A DNA stretch of 64,000 nucleotides from CAMDPA01 sp965223035. Its GTDB lineage: Bacteria; Pseudomonadota; Alphaproteobacteria; Rhizobiales; Hyphomicrobiaceae. The notes under the pieces are model-generated. The model made no database searches and had not been told where the DNA came from. It saw only the letters and a program-made list of their open reading frames with translations. The stretch is from assembly GCA_965223035.1 (NCBI GenBank), contig OZ244980.1, forward strand, positions 3,968,001 through 4,032,000, written 5' to 3'. Shown in pieces: positions 19,751 to 28,924 of this stretch. The first letter of the stretch is position 1, and the number at the start of each line of letters is the position of its first letter. The position numbers and the translations under genes were made by a program.

Positions 19751-22126
19751 ATGGAACGCGAGCAGACCAGCCAGTTTGGGATTGGTCAACCGGTCCCCCG
19801 TAAAGAAGACGCCCGGCTTCTGACCGGCCAAGGTCAGTTTACCGACGACGTCGATCCGCTCCAAGTTTGCCATGCCGCATTCGTCCGCTCTGCGCATGCG
19901 CATGCCCGGATCGACGCGATCGACGCTGAGCAGGCGCTGCGATCGGAAGGTGTGATCGCGGTTCTGACCGGGCACGATCTGGCTGCGGATGGTGTTCGGC
20001 CGATACCGCACAATCCGCGCTGGGACGGGGGCCCGGACGCGGCGTTGCATTTGGCTTCCGGTTTTGAAGTGTTCCAGACCCCGCACGCAGCCCTGGCACA
20101 CGGTATCGTCCGCTTTGTCGGTGAGCCGGTCGCCGTCGTCGTGGCGGACAGCCGGGAAGCTGCCGCCGACGCCGCGGCGCTGGTCGATGTCGATTATGCC
20201 CCGCTTCCTGCCGTGGCCCGCGCCGTCGATGCGTTGCGATCCGACGCCTGCGTCGTTTGGCCGGAGCGGCCCACCAACATCGCGCTTGAATGCGAGGTCG
20301 GTGATCGAGCGGCGACCGAGGCGGCGTTTGCCGCGGCCACGCTTACCGTCAGCTTGCGCACCTGGATCCAAAGGGTCACCGGGGTGCCCATGGAACCGCG
20401 CACCGTGATCGGCGCCTATGACGAATCGGCGCGCCGTTATCTGCTGCGGGCCGGCTCCGGCGGCGGCGTCGTCCGGGTCCGCGATCAGTTTACGGACATG
20501 TTTTCGTTGCCCGATGACGGTTGCCGCATGCTGTGCGGCGACATGGGCGGAAATTTCGGCACCCGCAACACCTTCTTCCCCGAGTACGCGGTGATTCCGT
20601 GGGCGGCACGGCGCGTCGGACGACCGGTGAAATGGACGGCGGATCGGCATGAGTGCTTCACCAGCGACTATCACGGCCGCGACCTGTCCGTGGAAGCGGA
20701 GCTGGCGCTCGACGCCGATGGCAATTTTCTTGGTCTGCGCGGCACCAACCTCAGCAATATCGGCGCCTACGCGACCCATTTCACGCCGTTGCGCAAGGGG
20801 CTCGGGATCATGCAGGGCGTGTACGCCATTCCCGCCGTGCACTTTCGCGGCCGCGCGGTGATGACCAACACGGCGCCGACCACCCCCTACCGCAGCGCCG
20901 GCCGTCCGGAGGCGATCTATGTCATCGAGCGCTTGGTGGACCTGGCCGCTGCCGAGCACGGCTTTGATCGGGTGGCGTTGCGACGCCGCAATCTGATCGC
21001 GCCCGAGGCCATGCCCTACACCAACGCGGTCGGCATCACCTATGACAATGGTGAATACGCACGCGGCATGGACGCCGCGCTGGAGCTGGCGGACTGGCAG
21101 GGCTTTGCCGGGCGTCGTGCGCAATCTGCTGGCCGCGGGCTGCTGCGCGGGATCGGGCTGGCCAACTACATCGAGGTCACCAGCGGCGCACCGCGCGAAC
21201 GGGCGGAGATTACCATCGGACCCGACGGCGGTGCCGAGTTGGTGCTGGGGACGATGAACAGCGGCCAGGGTCACGAGACCAGCTTCGCCCAACTGCTCGA
21301 CGAATGGCTCGGCATCCCGTTCGACGCCTGCCGGTTCGTCGCTCACGACACCGACCGCGTGGTCGCGGGAGGTGGATCGCACTCGGGCCGATCCATGCGG
21401 CTGGCGAGCCTTGCGATCGCCGAAGCGAGCGATGCCATCATCGCCAGGGGGCGCTTGATTGCCGCCCATCTATTACAAGCGCAGCCCGATCAGATCACGT
21501 TTGATAAAGGCGTCTTCGAGGTGACCACGAGCGGTGCCGGCATCACGCTGCCGGAGGCCGCCCAGGCCGCGCTGTCGAACAATGCCGTGCCATCGGATTT
21601 GCGCGGTCCGCTGCAAGGCCTCGGCGATGTCAACACACCGGTCGGTGGATATCCCAGCGGAACACACATCTGCGAGGTCGAGGTCGATCCCGAAACCGGC
21701 CATGTCGAGGTTGTGAGTTGGTCGGGCGCCGACGATGTCGGGCTAGCTGTCAATCCGCTGATTTTACATGGACAAACGCACGGCGCCGTCGCCCAAGGCA
21801 TCGGCCAGGCGCTCTTGGAGGACTGCCACTACGACCGTGACAGCGCCCAGATGCTGGCGGCCTCGTTCATGGACTATGCGATGCCGCGCGCCGCGACGAT
21901 GCCACGCTTTTCATCTCGGCTGCTTGAAGTTCCGGCCGCGTCGCACCGGTTCGGCATCCGTCCCGGCGGCGAAGGCGGCACCACGCCGGCACTGGGCGCC
22001 GTCATCAATGCCATCGTTGACGCGCTGTCGCATCTGGGCGTCCGCCACATCGAGATGCCGGCGACCCCAGAACGGGTTTGGCGCGCCATTCAGCATGCAA
22101 AGAGCAGCGCGGCAGCTGCCGATTGA
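19751..22126 (+). CDS. Xanthine dehydrogenase/CO dehydrogenase-type molybdenum subunit (CoxL family), copy 1
   Basis: 791-residue catalytic subunit of the xanthine oxidase family (Ald_Xan_dh_C, then MoCoBD domains), which hydroxylates aldehydes, purines or N-heterocycles using Mo-cytosine dinucleotide. The N-terminus GQPVPRKEDARLLTGQGQF is typical. Moco-binding segments include GGNFGTRNTFFPEYAVIPWA (about 265) and SGQGHETSFAQLLDEW (about 505). The C-terminal catalytic Glu lies in GGEGG, where the family usually has GVGE. The start at ATG 19751 is preceded by GAGAGG; the open frame reaches 19688. No CoxS (2x[2Fe-2S]) or CoxM (FAD) gene lies nearby. Confidence 0.88.
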   Translation: MEREQTSQFGIGQPVPRKEDARLLTGQGQFTDDVDPLQVCHAAFVRSAHAHARIDAIDAEQALRSEGVIAVLTGHDLAADGVRPIPHNPRWDGGPDAALHLASGFEVFQTPHAALAHGIVRFVGEPVAVVVADSREAAADAAALVDVDYAPLPAVARAVDALRSDACVVWPERPTNIALECEVGDRAATEAAFAAATLTVSLRTWIQRVTGVPMEPRTVIGAYDESARRYLLRAGSGGGVVRVRDQFTDMFSLPDDGCRMLCGDMGGNFGTRNTFFPEYAVIPWAARRVGRPVKWTADRHECFTSDYHGRDLSVEAELALDADGNFLGLRGTNLSNIGAYATHFTPLRKGLGIMQGVYAIPAVHFRGRAVMTNTAPTTPYRSAGRPEAIYVIERLVDLAAAEHGFDRVALRRRNLIAPEAMPYTNAVGITYDNGEYARGMDAALELADWQGFAGRRAQSAGRGLLRGIGLANYIEVTSGAPRERAEITIGPDGGAELVLGTMNSGQGHETSFAQLLDEWLGIPFDACRFVAHDTDRVVAGGGSHSGRSMRLASLAIAEASDAIIARGRLIAAHLLQAQPDQITFDKGVFEVTTSGAGITLPEAAQAALSNNAVPSDLRGPLQGLGDVNTPVGGYPSGTHICEVEVDPETGHVEVVSWSGADDVGLAVNPLILHGQTHGAVAQGIGQALLEDCHYDRDSAQMLAASFMDYAMPRAATMPRFSSRLLEVPAASHRFGIRPGGEGGTTPALGAVINAIVDALSHLGVRHIEMPATPERVWRAIQHAKSSAAAAD

Positions 22127-22196
22127 GTGCCATGGCCGCCACGGTCGGCTTACATCGCGCCGTCGTTGACATGGTTGTCGCGGGTCAGAGTGAGCT

Positions 22197-22285
22197 GGAA
22201 CCCTCCCGCTCGCGGCCCGGCCGCCCCATGGCATGATGTGCTGGGTGGCGAGTGGAGGAACCGGGCGGGGCAGCGGGATGGTTCC
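22197..22285. repeat. Palindromic GC-rich intergenic repeat, family B copy 1
   Basis: Imperfect inverted repeat about 90 bases long, bounded by GGAACCCTCCCGCT and AGCGGGATGGTTCC, with arms rich in CCCGGCC/GGGCGGGG. Similar palindromes occur near 27619, 45103, 53551, 54643 and 55888. Three of the six lie directly beside a family A repeat. Could act as a transcription-terminating or RNA-stabilising structure. Confidence 0.65.
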
Positions 22286-22310
22286 AGCCAAGACTGAAAC
22301 GCCATAGAAT

Positions 22311-22446
22311 GTCGAGCAACCTGCATTTCATCGGGATCGCTCTGATTGCGATGAAATGCAGGTTGCTCTACACTTTAAGAGCGATCATCTTTGCGCCTTA
22401 AATCGGAACCGACTTTGCGGTTCCGATTTAAGGCGCGATGATCTAG
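22311..22446. repeat. Double-hairpin intergenic repeat, family A copy 1
   Basis: Two consecutive hairpins. The first is built on CTGCATTTCATCG paired with CGATGAAATGCAG, closed by GAGCAAC and GTTGCTC. The second pairs TTAAATCGGAACCG with CGGTTCCGATTTAA, closed by GCGATCATC and GATGATC. It ends in CTAG at 22443-22446. That CTAG contains the stop codon (TAG on the minus strand) of the MFS gene, so the element abuts the coding end exactly. Confidence 0.82.
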
Positions 22447-23702
22447 CCTTGCGCTCCGGGCCGTGCCGTCAGCTTACGGATCGCAGGGCTGCCCCAAGTG
22501 AGCACCATGACCAGCAATCCAAGGCCAGCCGACGCCGCGGCGATATAAAACGGCGAGCGAATATCGAGACTCATCAGCCAACCACCCATCAACGATGTAA
22601 TTCCGCCCGCGAGGCAAAACACCGCTGTCGTGACCCCCATCACCCAACCCTGATCAGCTTCACTTACACTGCCCGAGAACATGCCGAGCAGCGTCGGATA
22701 TGACACGCCGAACAAAAAGTAGAAGAAGAACACTGGAATAAAGGTGAGGAAAGCCACCGGCACCAGCGCAAATGCCAGCACGCAGATCACCATCGTCATC
22801 AGGCTGACGCCGACAATCCGCCGCTTGTCGAAGCGTTGCTGTACCGGCTTGACAAGAAAGGTGCTGCTGGTCGCCAATGCAACGCCAATCACCAGCATCG
22901 CGATGCTTCCTCCGATGACACCATACCCGAACGCGCTGGTCATGTAGTTGTCGATAAAGACATAGAAAATGACGTTGGCGATCATGAAAAGGGCATAGAC
23001 CGGCATGATTTCCATCACGATTGGATGCCGGGTGACCCGCCAAAGGCTGTCGGTGATGTCGCGCGGCCGGAACACGAATGGCACCCGCTCAAGGCGCACG
23101 TCGTGGAAAAAGGCGATGACCAATAAAATGGCGATCAACACCAGCACGAACGCGGCATAGAACGGCAGCTTGAGGCTGGCCACGCCGCCGAGCACGTCTG
23201 GGTCGGACAATAGTCCGCCAATGATCGGGCCGCCGACCAAGCCGAAACTGATCCCGGTAACAATGTAACCCATATTGCGATCGCGGTCCGCCTCGTCGAC
23301 ACTGCCATCGACCATCGCGGCTTGCGCGATCGGTTGGTTGCCGGCGGTGAAACCGGTAATCGCCCGGCCGAGGATCAGCAACCAAAGGCTGTTGACGTAC
23401 AGCGAGACCAGGGTGATGGCATAGCCGGCCAAAGCACCGCCAAGGCAGATCAACAGTGCGTTCTTGCGACCAATTGAATCGGAGACCTTGGCGACATAAA
23501 CAACGCCAAGAAACCAGGCCAGGAAAAAGGTGCCAATCACCAACCCATAATCGAAGTGGCGGGTGCCGGTCGTTGTACTCTCAGGCAAGAACCCGGATGT
23601 CGGATCCATGATCAGCGTATTGATGATCGGAAACACCAAGCCTTGGCCGATCAAGTCAACAAAGACGACAAACATCAAAGCGATCTTGGCCGTTATCGTC
23701 AT
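22443..23702 (-). CDS. MFS transporter, drug:H+ antiporter-like
   Basis: 419-residue major facilitator with 12 hydrophobic segments. The family signature between helices 2 and 3 reads KVSDSIGRKNALL (about residue 76), the D-x-x-G-R-K/R motif of DHA1 exporters; GRAITGFTAGNQPIAQAA (about 113) resembles the TetA/DHA1 helix-4 motif. Start at ATG 23702 with AGGG upstream. Likely exports a small molecule; substrate unknown. Its stop codon is formed by the end of a repeat element. Same strand as aspD, but a 375-base gap suggests its own promoter. Confidence 0.85.
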   Translation of the reverse strand: MTITAKIALMFVVFVDLIGQGLVFPIINTLIMDPTSGFLPESTTTGTRHFDYGLVIGTFFLAWFLGVVYVAKVSDSIGRKNALLICLGGALAGYAITLVSLYVNSLWLLILGRAITGFTAGNQPIAQAAMVDGSVDEADRDRNMGYIVTGISFGLVGGPIIGGLLSDPDVLGGVASLKLPFYAAFVLVLIAILLVIAFFHDVRLERVPFVFRPRDITDSLWRVTRHPIVMEIMPVYALFMIANVIFYVFIDNYMTSAFGYGVIGGSIAMLVIGVALATSSTFLVKPVQQRFDKRRIVGVSLMTMVICVLAFALVPVAFLTFIPVFFFYFLFGVSYPTLLGMFSGSVSEADQGWVMGVTTAVFCLAGGITSLMGGWLMSLDIRSPFYIAAASAGLGLLVMVLTWGSPAIRKLTARPGAQG

Positions 23703-24077
23703 CGCATGCCCTTGAGTTTCACGCTTGGCTGAGTGCGCGCATCGTGCCCGCTCAAACGAAACCCAACCCAGGACCTGGCCGCTTGAGCAAAACCGTAGGC
23801 CATTTCCTCATCTGCAACCCTCCGCACTGCCCGCGAGGCCCGCCGTGAGCGGACAGATGGCTCCCTCCAGCATAGCCACGCCGCCACCGATCATCGCACA
23901 CACAGTGCATCATCAGCACGGGAGCTTGAACGGAGCCCAAAGATCGGTGGCCAACCAACACCTTTGTCCGAAACTCATCATCATCCCGGATCTCTCGACC
24001 TGGAAACAAATTTCCCCGGCGACGCAATGCTGCGTGGGCGAATGTGCCCCCGAAACACAATACTGGATAGCCCCGGG
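23703..24077. other. Intergenic stretch between MFS gene and aspD
   Basis: No gene recognised. Open frames here on either strand have no family resemblance, and one is only the antisense of aspD. It should contain the MFS promoter and the aspD 3' end. Confidence 0.45.
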
Positions 24078-25736
24078 TCAGGTTGTGTTCATGCTCGAGC
24101 CGTGGCCTGAGAGTTCGCCCCGGCCAGGCAAGTTCTTGCCTGCCGCGGCCCGATAGGCCTCGACATAACCACGCGCAACCGATCGCACGGCGCGACCGAT
24201 GACATCGTAGGCCTGATCGGGAAGATTGGCGAACGACACGCGCGCCGACCAGTCCGGTGCATCGAAACCGCTTCCGTTCAACAAAACGATACCGTAATCC
24301 TCGGCGATCTTGAAGGAGATATCGAGCGGGTGGACATTGGCCTTGATCCAGTCTGCGACCTCTTCGCCGACATATTTCCTCAGCCAAAACTCGAAGTCGA
24401 TAATGCCGTAATAGGCATCGTAGTTCGGTCCCAAATCGATATCCACGCCCAGTGCGCGGGCCATTGTATGGAATCGCTTCTGCACGATGGAGATACAGGC
24501 GTCTTGATAAGCCTTGTCCTGATCGACCAGCTCCGACAGTGAAAACAGCGACATCATCACCTGCTGCGGAAGCGACAGGCCGGCGGTGTGGTTCAGCGCC
24601 ACGTCACGGCTGTCGGCGACAATGCGGTCGATGAAGCGGATACGTTCCGGTTCGAGCGCCAATGACCCGTATCTCTGCTTCAGCGCTGCATTAACGTCAG
24701 CTGGATGCGCTGCGATGGCTTGGTCGAAGATATTGGATTTATGGATAGCGATGACCCCGAGGCGCCAGCCTGTGCAGCCGAAATACTTTGAATAGGAATA
24801 AACACCAATCGTGTTGCGCGGAAGCTGTCCCAGCAGCGATCGAAAGCCGCGCACGAACGTGCCGTAGACATCGTCTGTCAAAATCATCAGATCCGGGCGG
24901 TGATCGCCGACCAACTCGACAAGCCGCCCGATTGTCGTCTCGTTCAACGCGATCGATGTCGGATTTCCGGGATTGACGAGAAACAGAGCCTTGACTTTGG
25001 GATCATGCAATTGCTGGAAGTGCGCCTCGGGTATCTGGAACCCATCAGTTTCATCCGCATCGACCCGAACCGTGGTGAGTGCGTAATCCTCAAGTCCTGG
25101 CATCTCGATGTATGGCGAAAAGATCGGAGTGCCCAACGCGATCGTATCGCCGGGATTGAGCAGCCGGTTGGCCTTGAGGCATTTGAATAAATAGCACATC
25201 GCCGCCGTGCCACCCTCTACCGGAAACAGGTCGAACCCTTCAACGGCTTCTGGGTCAATTCCCAACGCCCACATCAGGTACGCGTGTACGATGCGCTCAG
25301 TGTGCTTCAGAGCCCGATCGGGGGCGGGATAATTATCGCCGATAATGGAATCGACGAGTTCGTGCACGAAGGCGTCTGCATCGAAGCCGAATGCCTTCAA
25401 ACCGTGCCTCACCAGCTGTTCTAGAACGCTAGCGCCCGGCGCTGAGCGGTTCGCATTGAGCCATTGTTCGAACCGCCGGGCTATGCCGTCGGCCTCGGGC
25501 TTGCCACCGACACCGGCATCGAGATCCATCACCCGCGTCGCCTCGGTCAGCGCGAACTGGCCCAACAGAAAAAACGCAGCTCGCGGTGCCGTAGCTACCC
25601 AATTCGGATTACCGCGCCCAGCATTGAGAAAGACATGCGTGGATTTGCGCGCATTCTCACTGGCCAGCTTGATAAGCTCGTCCTTGATCTGAAACGGGCT
25701 TAGTTTTTCGTACTCGCGCAGTTTGATCACGTCCAT
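24078..25736 (-). CDS. aspD: Aspartate 4-decarboxylase (bifunctional aspartate aminotransferase/beta-decarboxylase)
   Basis: PLP enzyme of fold type I that converts L-aspartate to L-alanine and CO2. 552 residues, the usual size for the family, which carries an insertion relative to ordinary aminotransferases. Landmarks are the N-terminal LSPFQIKDELIKLASENA, the LNAGRGNPNW motif, NPGNPTSIALN, the Asp/Tyr PLP contacts in ILTDDVYGTF, and the Schiff-base lysine in YSYSKYFGCTGWRLG. ATG 25736 has GGAG six bases upstream and is preferred to the GTG at 25763. Lies downstream of aspT on the same strand, 37 bases from its stop, which fits an aspT-aspD operon. Confidence 0.93.
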   Translation of the reverse strand: MDVIKLREYEKLSPFQIKDELIKLASENARKSTHVFLNAGRGNPNWVATAPRAAFFLLGQFALTEATRVMDLDAGVGGKPEADGIARRFEQWLNANRSAPGASVLEQLVRHGLKAFGFDADAFVHELVDSIIGDNYPAPDRALKHTERIVHAYLMWALGIDPEAVEGFDLFPVEGGTAAMCYLFKCLKANRLLNPGDTIALGTPIFSPYIEMPGLEDYALTTVRVDADETDGFQIPEAHFQQLHDPKVKALFLVNPGNPTSIALNETTIGRLVELVGDHRPDLMILTDDVYGTFVRGFRSLLGQLPRNTIGVYSYSKYFGCTGWRLGVIAIHKSNIFDQAIAAHPADVNAALKQRYGSLALEPERIRFIDRIVADSRDVALNHTAGLSLPQQVMMSLFSLSELVDQDKAYQDACISIVQKRFHTMARALGVDIDLGPNYDAYYGIIDFEFWLRKYVGEEVADWIKANVHPLDISFKIAEDYGIVLLNGSGFDAPDWSARVSFANLPDQAYDVIGRAVRSVARGYVEAYRAAAGKNLPGRGELSGHGSSMNTT

Positions 25737-25773
25737 CTCAGGCTCCATTAACGCGTTCAGCACATGGGGCTGG

Positions 25774-27459
25774 TCAGCGCGCCATCAACAGCACGATGAC
25801 GAGTCCGAAGATGGTGAGCAGCGTGTTGCCGATCGCGTAGGGCATACCGTAGCCGAGCGCAGGAACCTTGCTTTTGGCGACTTCAGTGATCATGCCCAGC
25901 GCAGCGGTCGTCGTCCGCACACCTGCGCACACGCCGAATAGGATTGCCGGATGAAATTTGAACAGGTAGTAGCCGATATACACGGCAGCGATCATCGGGA
26001 TCGTCGTCGCAACAGCGCCCCACAAAAGCAGCGATAGTCCCGCCTGCTTGAGACCTGCGACGAAAGCCGGCCCAGCGTTGATCCCCACCACGGCGATGAA
26101 AACATTCAAACCCAACGTGTTGATCATCCACAAGGCCGGGCCCGGAATCCCGGACAGCAACGGATGGGCCGTGCGCAGCCAGCCAATTATCAGCCCCGCC
26201 AGCAAGGCACCGCCAGCGGTCGACAATCCGATCGGTATGCCGCCCACGATGATCGAGGCGGCGCCGATCACACAGCCCAGCACAATTCCCCAGCTCAACA
26301 GTGCGATGTCGCTGGCTTCGGTTGGACGGTCCGCATGGCCCAAGACCTTGACGGCGGCCTCCACGTGTCGGCGCGATCCGACAATGGTGACCACGTCGCC
26401 ACGCTCCATTGTGGTCTTCGGGAGAACCGGGATCTCGACCAGTGAGCGCATCATCTTGGTGACATAGACATTGTGTGCCCAGGGCTCGACATCGAGTTCC
26501 CGCAAGGTCTTTCCCGCTAACCCGCGGTTGGTCACGACCACATCGAGTTTCTCGATCTGAATCGACAGCAATTCGACGTCGTCAACCTCGACTGCATGCG
26601 TCTCGATATCTTCAACGAGCGTCCCGCGGCGCCCCGCGATCGCCGCGACGTCGCCATTGCGCAACACCGTGTCGTCGTCAGCTTCGAGAACTTCATCACC
26701 GCGCCGCACGCGTTCGACCAGCAAGTGGTACTTTTTCAGGATTTGCCGATTGGAGAGGCCTTCAAGGTCGCTCCCGGAATCGATTCGAAACGCCCGGATT
26801 TCGAGTTTGTGGTAGGCCGAAGCCAGCTTGGAACTCAGGGTGTCGTCGCCAGCACCCATTGACTTTTCGTAGTCGTTGCACGCCTCTTGAAGGTCGACCC
26901 CGATCAAGCGCGGGCCCAGCTGCGCCAGTATGATCGCCGACCCGATTGTTCCGAAGATGTAGGTGACCGCGTAGGCGACCGGGATTTGGTCCACCAAACT
27001 GCGTGTTTCGCCGGCAGGCAGCCCGAGCGATTGAATCTGACCGGACGCCACGCCAATCGCTGCCGAGATCGTCTGCGAGCCCGCGTACATGCCCGCCGCG
27101 TAACCGAGCGGAAGCTGGGCGATCAGCGCGCAAACCAATGGGACCACCAGGCATAGCGCTAGGATGATCACTGCGAACACCACCTGGCGCATGCCATCTT
27201 TGGCCAAACCACGGACAAATTGCGGCCCCACCCCATAACCGACCGCAAAAAGAAACAAAATAAAGAAAGTGTCCTTGATCTCGTTTGAAACCTGGACCCC
27301 GATTTGACCGACCAACACACCTGCCAGCAGCGTGGCGGTGACATTGCCGAGGTTGAAACCTGCCACTGTGATCGGACCGACCAGAAATCCAACCCCGAGC
27401 GCCAGAAAAATCGCTATAAAGGGATTTTCATGCAATACAGAAACGATCCAGGCCGCCAT
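25774..27459 (-). CDS. aspT: Aspartate:alanine antiporter
   Basis: 561-residue membrane protein of the AAEx (AspT/YidE/YbjL) family. Two hydrophobic blocks of about five helices each (residues 10-190 and 390-560) flank a cytoplasmic part with two RCK_C/TrkA-C-like domains (about 215-285 and 300-375). In lactic acid bacteria AspT exchanges external aspartate for internal alanine; with AspD consuming a cytoplasmic proton, the cycle builds a proton-motive force and resists acid. The aspD gene immediately downstream makes that role likely here. A family A repeat lies about 230 bases upstream. Confidence 0.92.
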   Translation of the reverse strand: MAAWIVSVLHENPFIAIFLALGVGFLVGPITVAGFNLGNVTATLLAGVLVGQIGVQVSNEIKDTFFILFLFAVGYGVGPQFVRGLAKDGMRQVVFAVIILALCLVVPLVCALIAQLPLGYAAGMYAGSQTISAAIGVASGQIQSLGLPAGETRSLVDQIPVAYAVTYIFGTIGSAIILAQLGPRLIGVDLQEACNDYEKSMGAGDDTLSSKLASAYHKLEIRAFRIDSGSDLEGLSNRQILKKYHLLVERVRRGDEVLEADDDTVLRNGDVAAIAGRRGTLVEDIETHAVEVDDVELLSIQIEKLDVVVTNRGLAGKTLRELDVEPWAHNVYVTKMMRSLVEIPVLPKTTMERGDVVTIVGSRRHVEAAVKVLGHADRPTEASDIALLSWGIVLGCVIGAASIIVGGIPIGLSTAGGALLAGLIIGWLRTAHPLLSGIPGPALWMINTLGLNVFIAVVGINAGPAFVAGLKQAGLSLLLWGAVATTIPMIAAVYIGYYLFKFHPAILFGVCAGVRTTTAALGMITEVAKSKVPALGYGMPYAIGNTLLTIFGLVIVLLMAR

Positions 27460-27618
27460 ACAGTCGATTCCCTTGCGGCATTAATCGACAAGGCCTAGCA
27501 CGCGGCACCCGAAAAGGCTACGGAATACTTCCCACCCACATTTCCGCACCCGCCTCACGCGATTTGCCGCAATTGGCGCCTCGATGATGTCCGCCCTAGG
27601 CAAATCAGGTGTGCCATA

Positions 27619-27687
27619 CCGCTTCCCCGCCCGGCCACCGCCACAAGCGCGCCATTAGGTGGCCGAGCAAGAAAGCGGGACGGTTCC
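27619..27687. repeat. Palindromic GC-rich repeat, family B copy 2
   Basis: Shows GCTTCCCCGCCCGGCCACC on the left and GGTGGCCGAGCAAGAAAGC then GGACGGTTCC on the right, an imperfect palindrome like that at 22197. It ends two bases before the family A element at 27690. Confidence 0.6.
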
Positions 27688-27689
27688 GG

Positions 27690-27843
27690 CTAGAGCAACC
27701 TGCCTTTAATCGGAATCGGAACGATCCCGATTAAAGGCAGAAAGTTGCTCACCACTTTAACAGCGATCATCTTTGCGCCTTAAATCGGAACCGGCGCAAT
27801 TGGAATCGGCGTTGCGGTTCCGATTTAAGGCGCGATGATCTAA
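27690..27843. repeat. Double-hairpin repeat, family A copy 2 (full length, 154 bases)
   Basis: Begins CTAGAGCAACCTGCC and ends GGCGCGATGATCTAA. Hairpin 1 pairs CTGCCTTTAATCGG with CCGATTAAAGGCAG inside GAGCAAC/GTTGCTC. Hairpin 2 pairs GCGCCTTAAATCGGAACCG with CGGTTCCGATTTAAGGCGC inside GATCATC/GATGATC. A linker with ACCACTTTAACAGC joins them. The copy at 55953 is its near-exact reverse complement and the same length. Confidence 0.88.
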
Positions 27844-27929
27844 CTCTGACACGCTGTCAGACCAGGGTTCGATGCGAACCGCGAAGAACGCTTCGTGGTC
27901 AGCGCTTGCACGGACGCGCATCATCATTA

Positions 27930-28398
27930 TTGCTTGCGTGCCGATAAAACGAAGCAGCCGAGGTTGCCGAGATGGATCGGCGTTGCGTTCAGGAAATTGC
28001 AATCCGTGCCGCGAACTCCCATCGAGTCCAGCGGCTGTCAGAGCTGGCTCGTGCGATCCTACGCTCCACTACCAGATGGGAACCTCAAAATCCTCGATCG
28101 CGAGAGCGAATTGGAGCGCAGCGATCACGCGGCAATGGAACCCGATCTGCGCCTCCATGTCCGACGGTGCAATCCCGAAATTGTAGGCAGGATTGATGGT
28201 GTATGTGACAAAGCGTCCACCGGTTGTGAGGTTTCGGTCAATGAAGCGACGCATCTGAAATAGTTCATCTTCGGATTCGGCATAATGAAACAGGTAGATT
28301 GCGATGAGCGCATCTGCCGGCGAGGCCAGCTTAAATCGACTATAACGAGGCTGGGTTAAGGCGGCTCCTGCGATCCCACTTGCGCTCGATTGCACCAT
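27930..28398 (-). pseudogene. SAM-dependent methyltransferase relic
   Basis: The segment 28398-28072 encodes the C-terminal half of a class I methyltransferase-like protein (ADALIAIYLFHYAESEDEL, then LTTGGRFVTYTINP and FHCRVIAALQFALAIEDFE). At 28069-28071 a TAG replaces what should be a glutamine codon in PIW-Q-WS. The frame continues past it with WSVGSHEPALTAAGL and RHGLQFPERNADPS, as in intact homologues. The N-terminal SAM-binding half is absent upstream. It is therefore both truncated and interrupted. Confidence 0.65.
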
Positions 28399-28924
28399 TG
28401 GTCAATAAGGGAGTGCCCAGCTAAGCACGGTTTTAGCTAATGTGTGAAAGGAAATAACATGGAAGCACCTGCTAACGCTAATGCGCGCAGAACGCGATCC
28501 GATGCCACCCGCCAATTCGTAGGTGTCGGGCGCAGCTCATGACGTTGATTGGTCCAACCGAAGACGAAGGTACTGCGGGGGACGTCACCATAGCTACAAT
28601 CAACCGAGGCCTCAGAGTTAACGCATGGAGGACGATCAGCACTCGAGTTGATCAACGTCAATGGGTTGCGGTTTTGCTGCCTGCGATGCTAACTGCACGG
28701 GGCGTGCATACCCCTCGGCCGAGGGATGGCTGCTCGCGACGTGATGGTGTTGCTCGCGCTCAGCCAAGTGCGCGGGGCTTCGCATGGTCCGGGAGATTGG
28801 GCGCAATCACGCGAGGCCGGAACCACAATTTTTTGCGGCCGATGCTCGGCAGTTTGCGTGACCGAACGCCAACGACAGGCCAAGCCCGGTTACGGTCTCG
28901 GTCTCGGTCAAAAACACATGGGTA
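28399..28924. other. Intergenic stretch upstream of TIR-STAND gene
   Basis: No gene recognised; frames on both strands are short and dissimilar to known families. Base composition is slightly less GC-rich than in the flanking operons. Should hold the promoter of the TIR-STAND-FGE gene. Confidence 0.4.

Noticed and set aside
19574..21469. 631-codon minus-strand frame opposite the first CoxL-type gene
   Set aside because: Antisense of a clear xanthine-dehydrogenase-family gene; no recognisable domain of its own.
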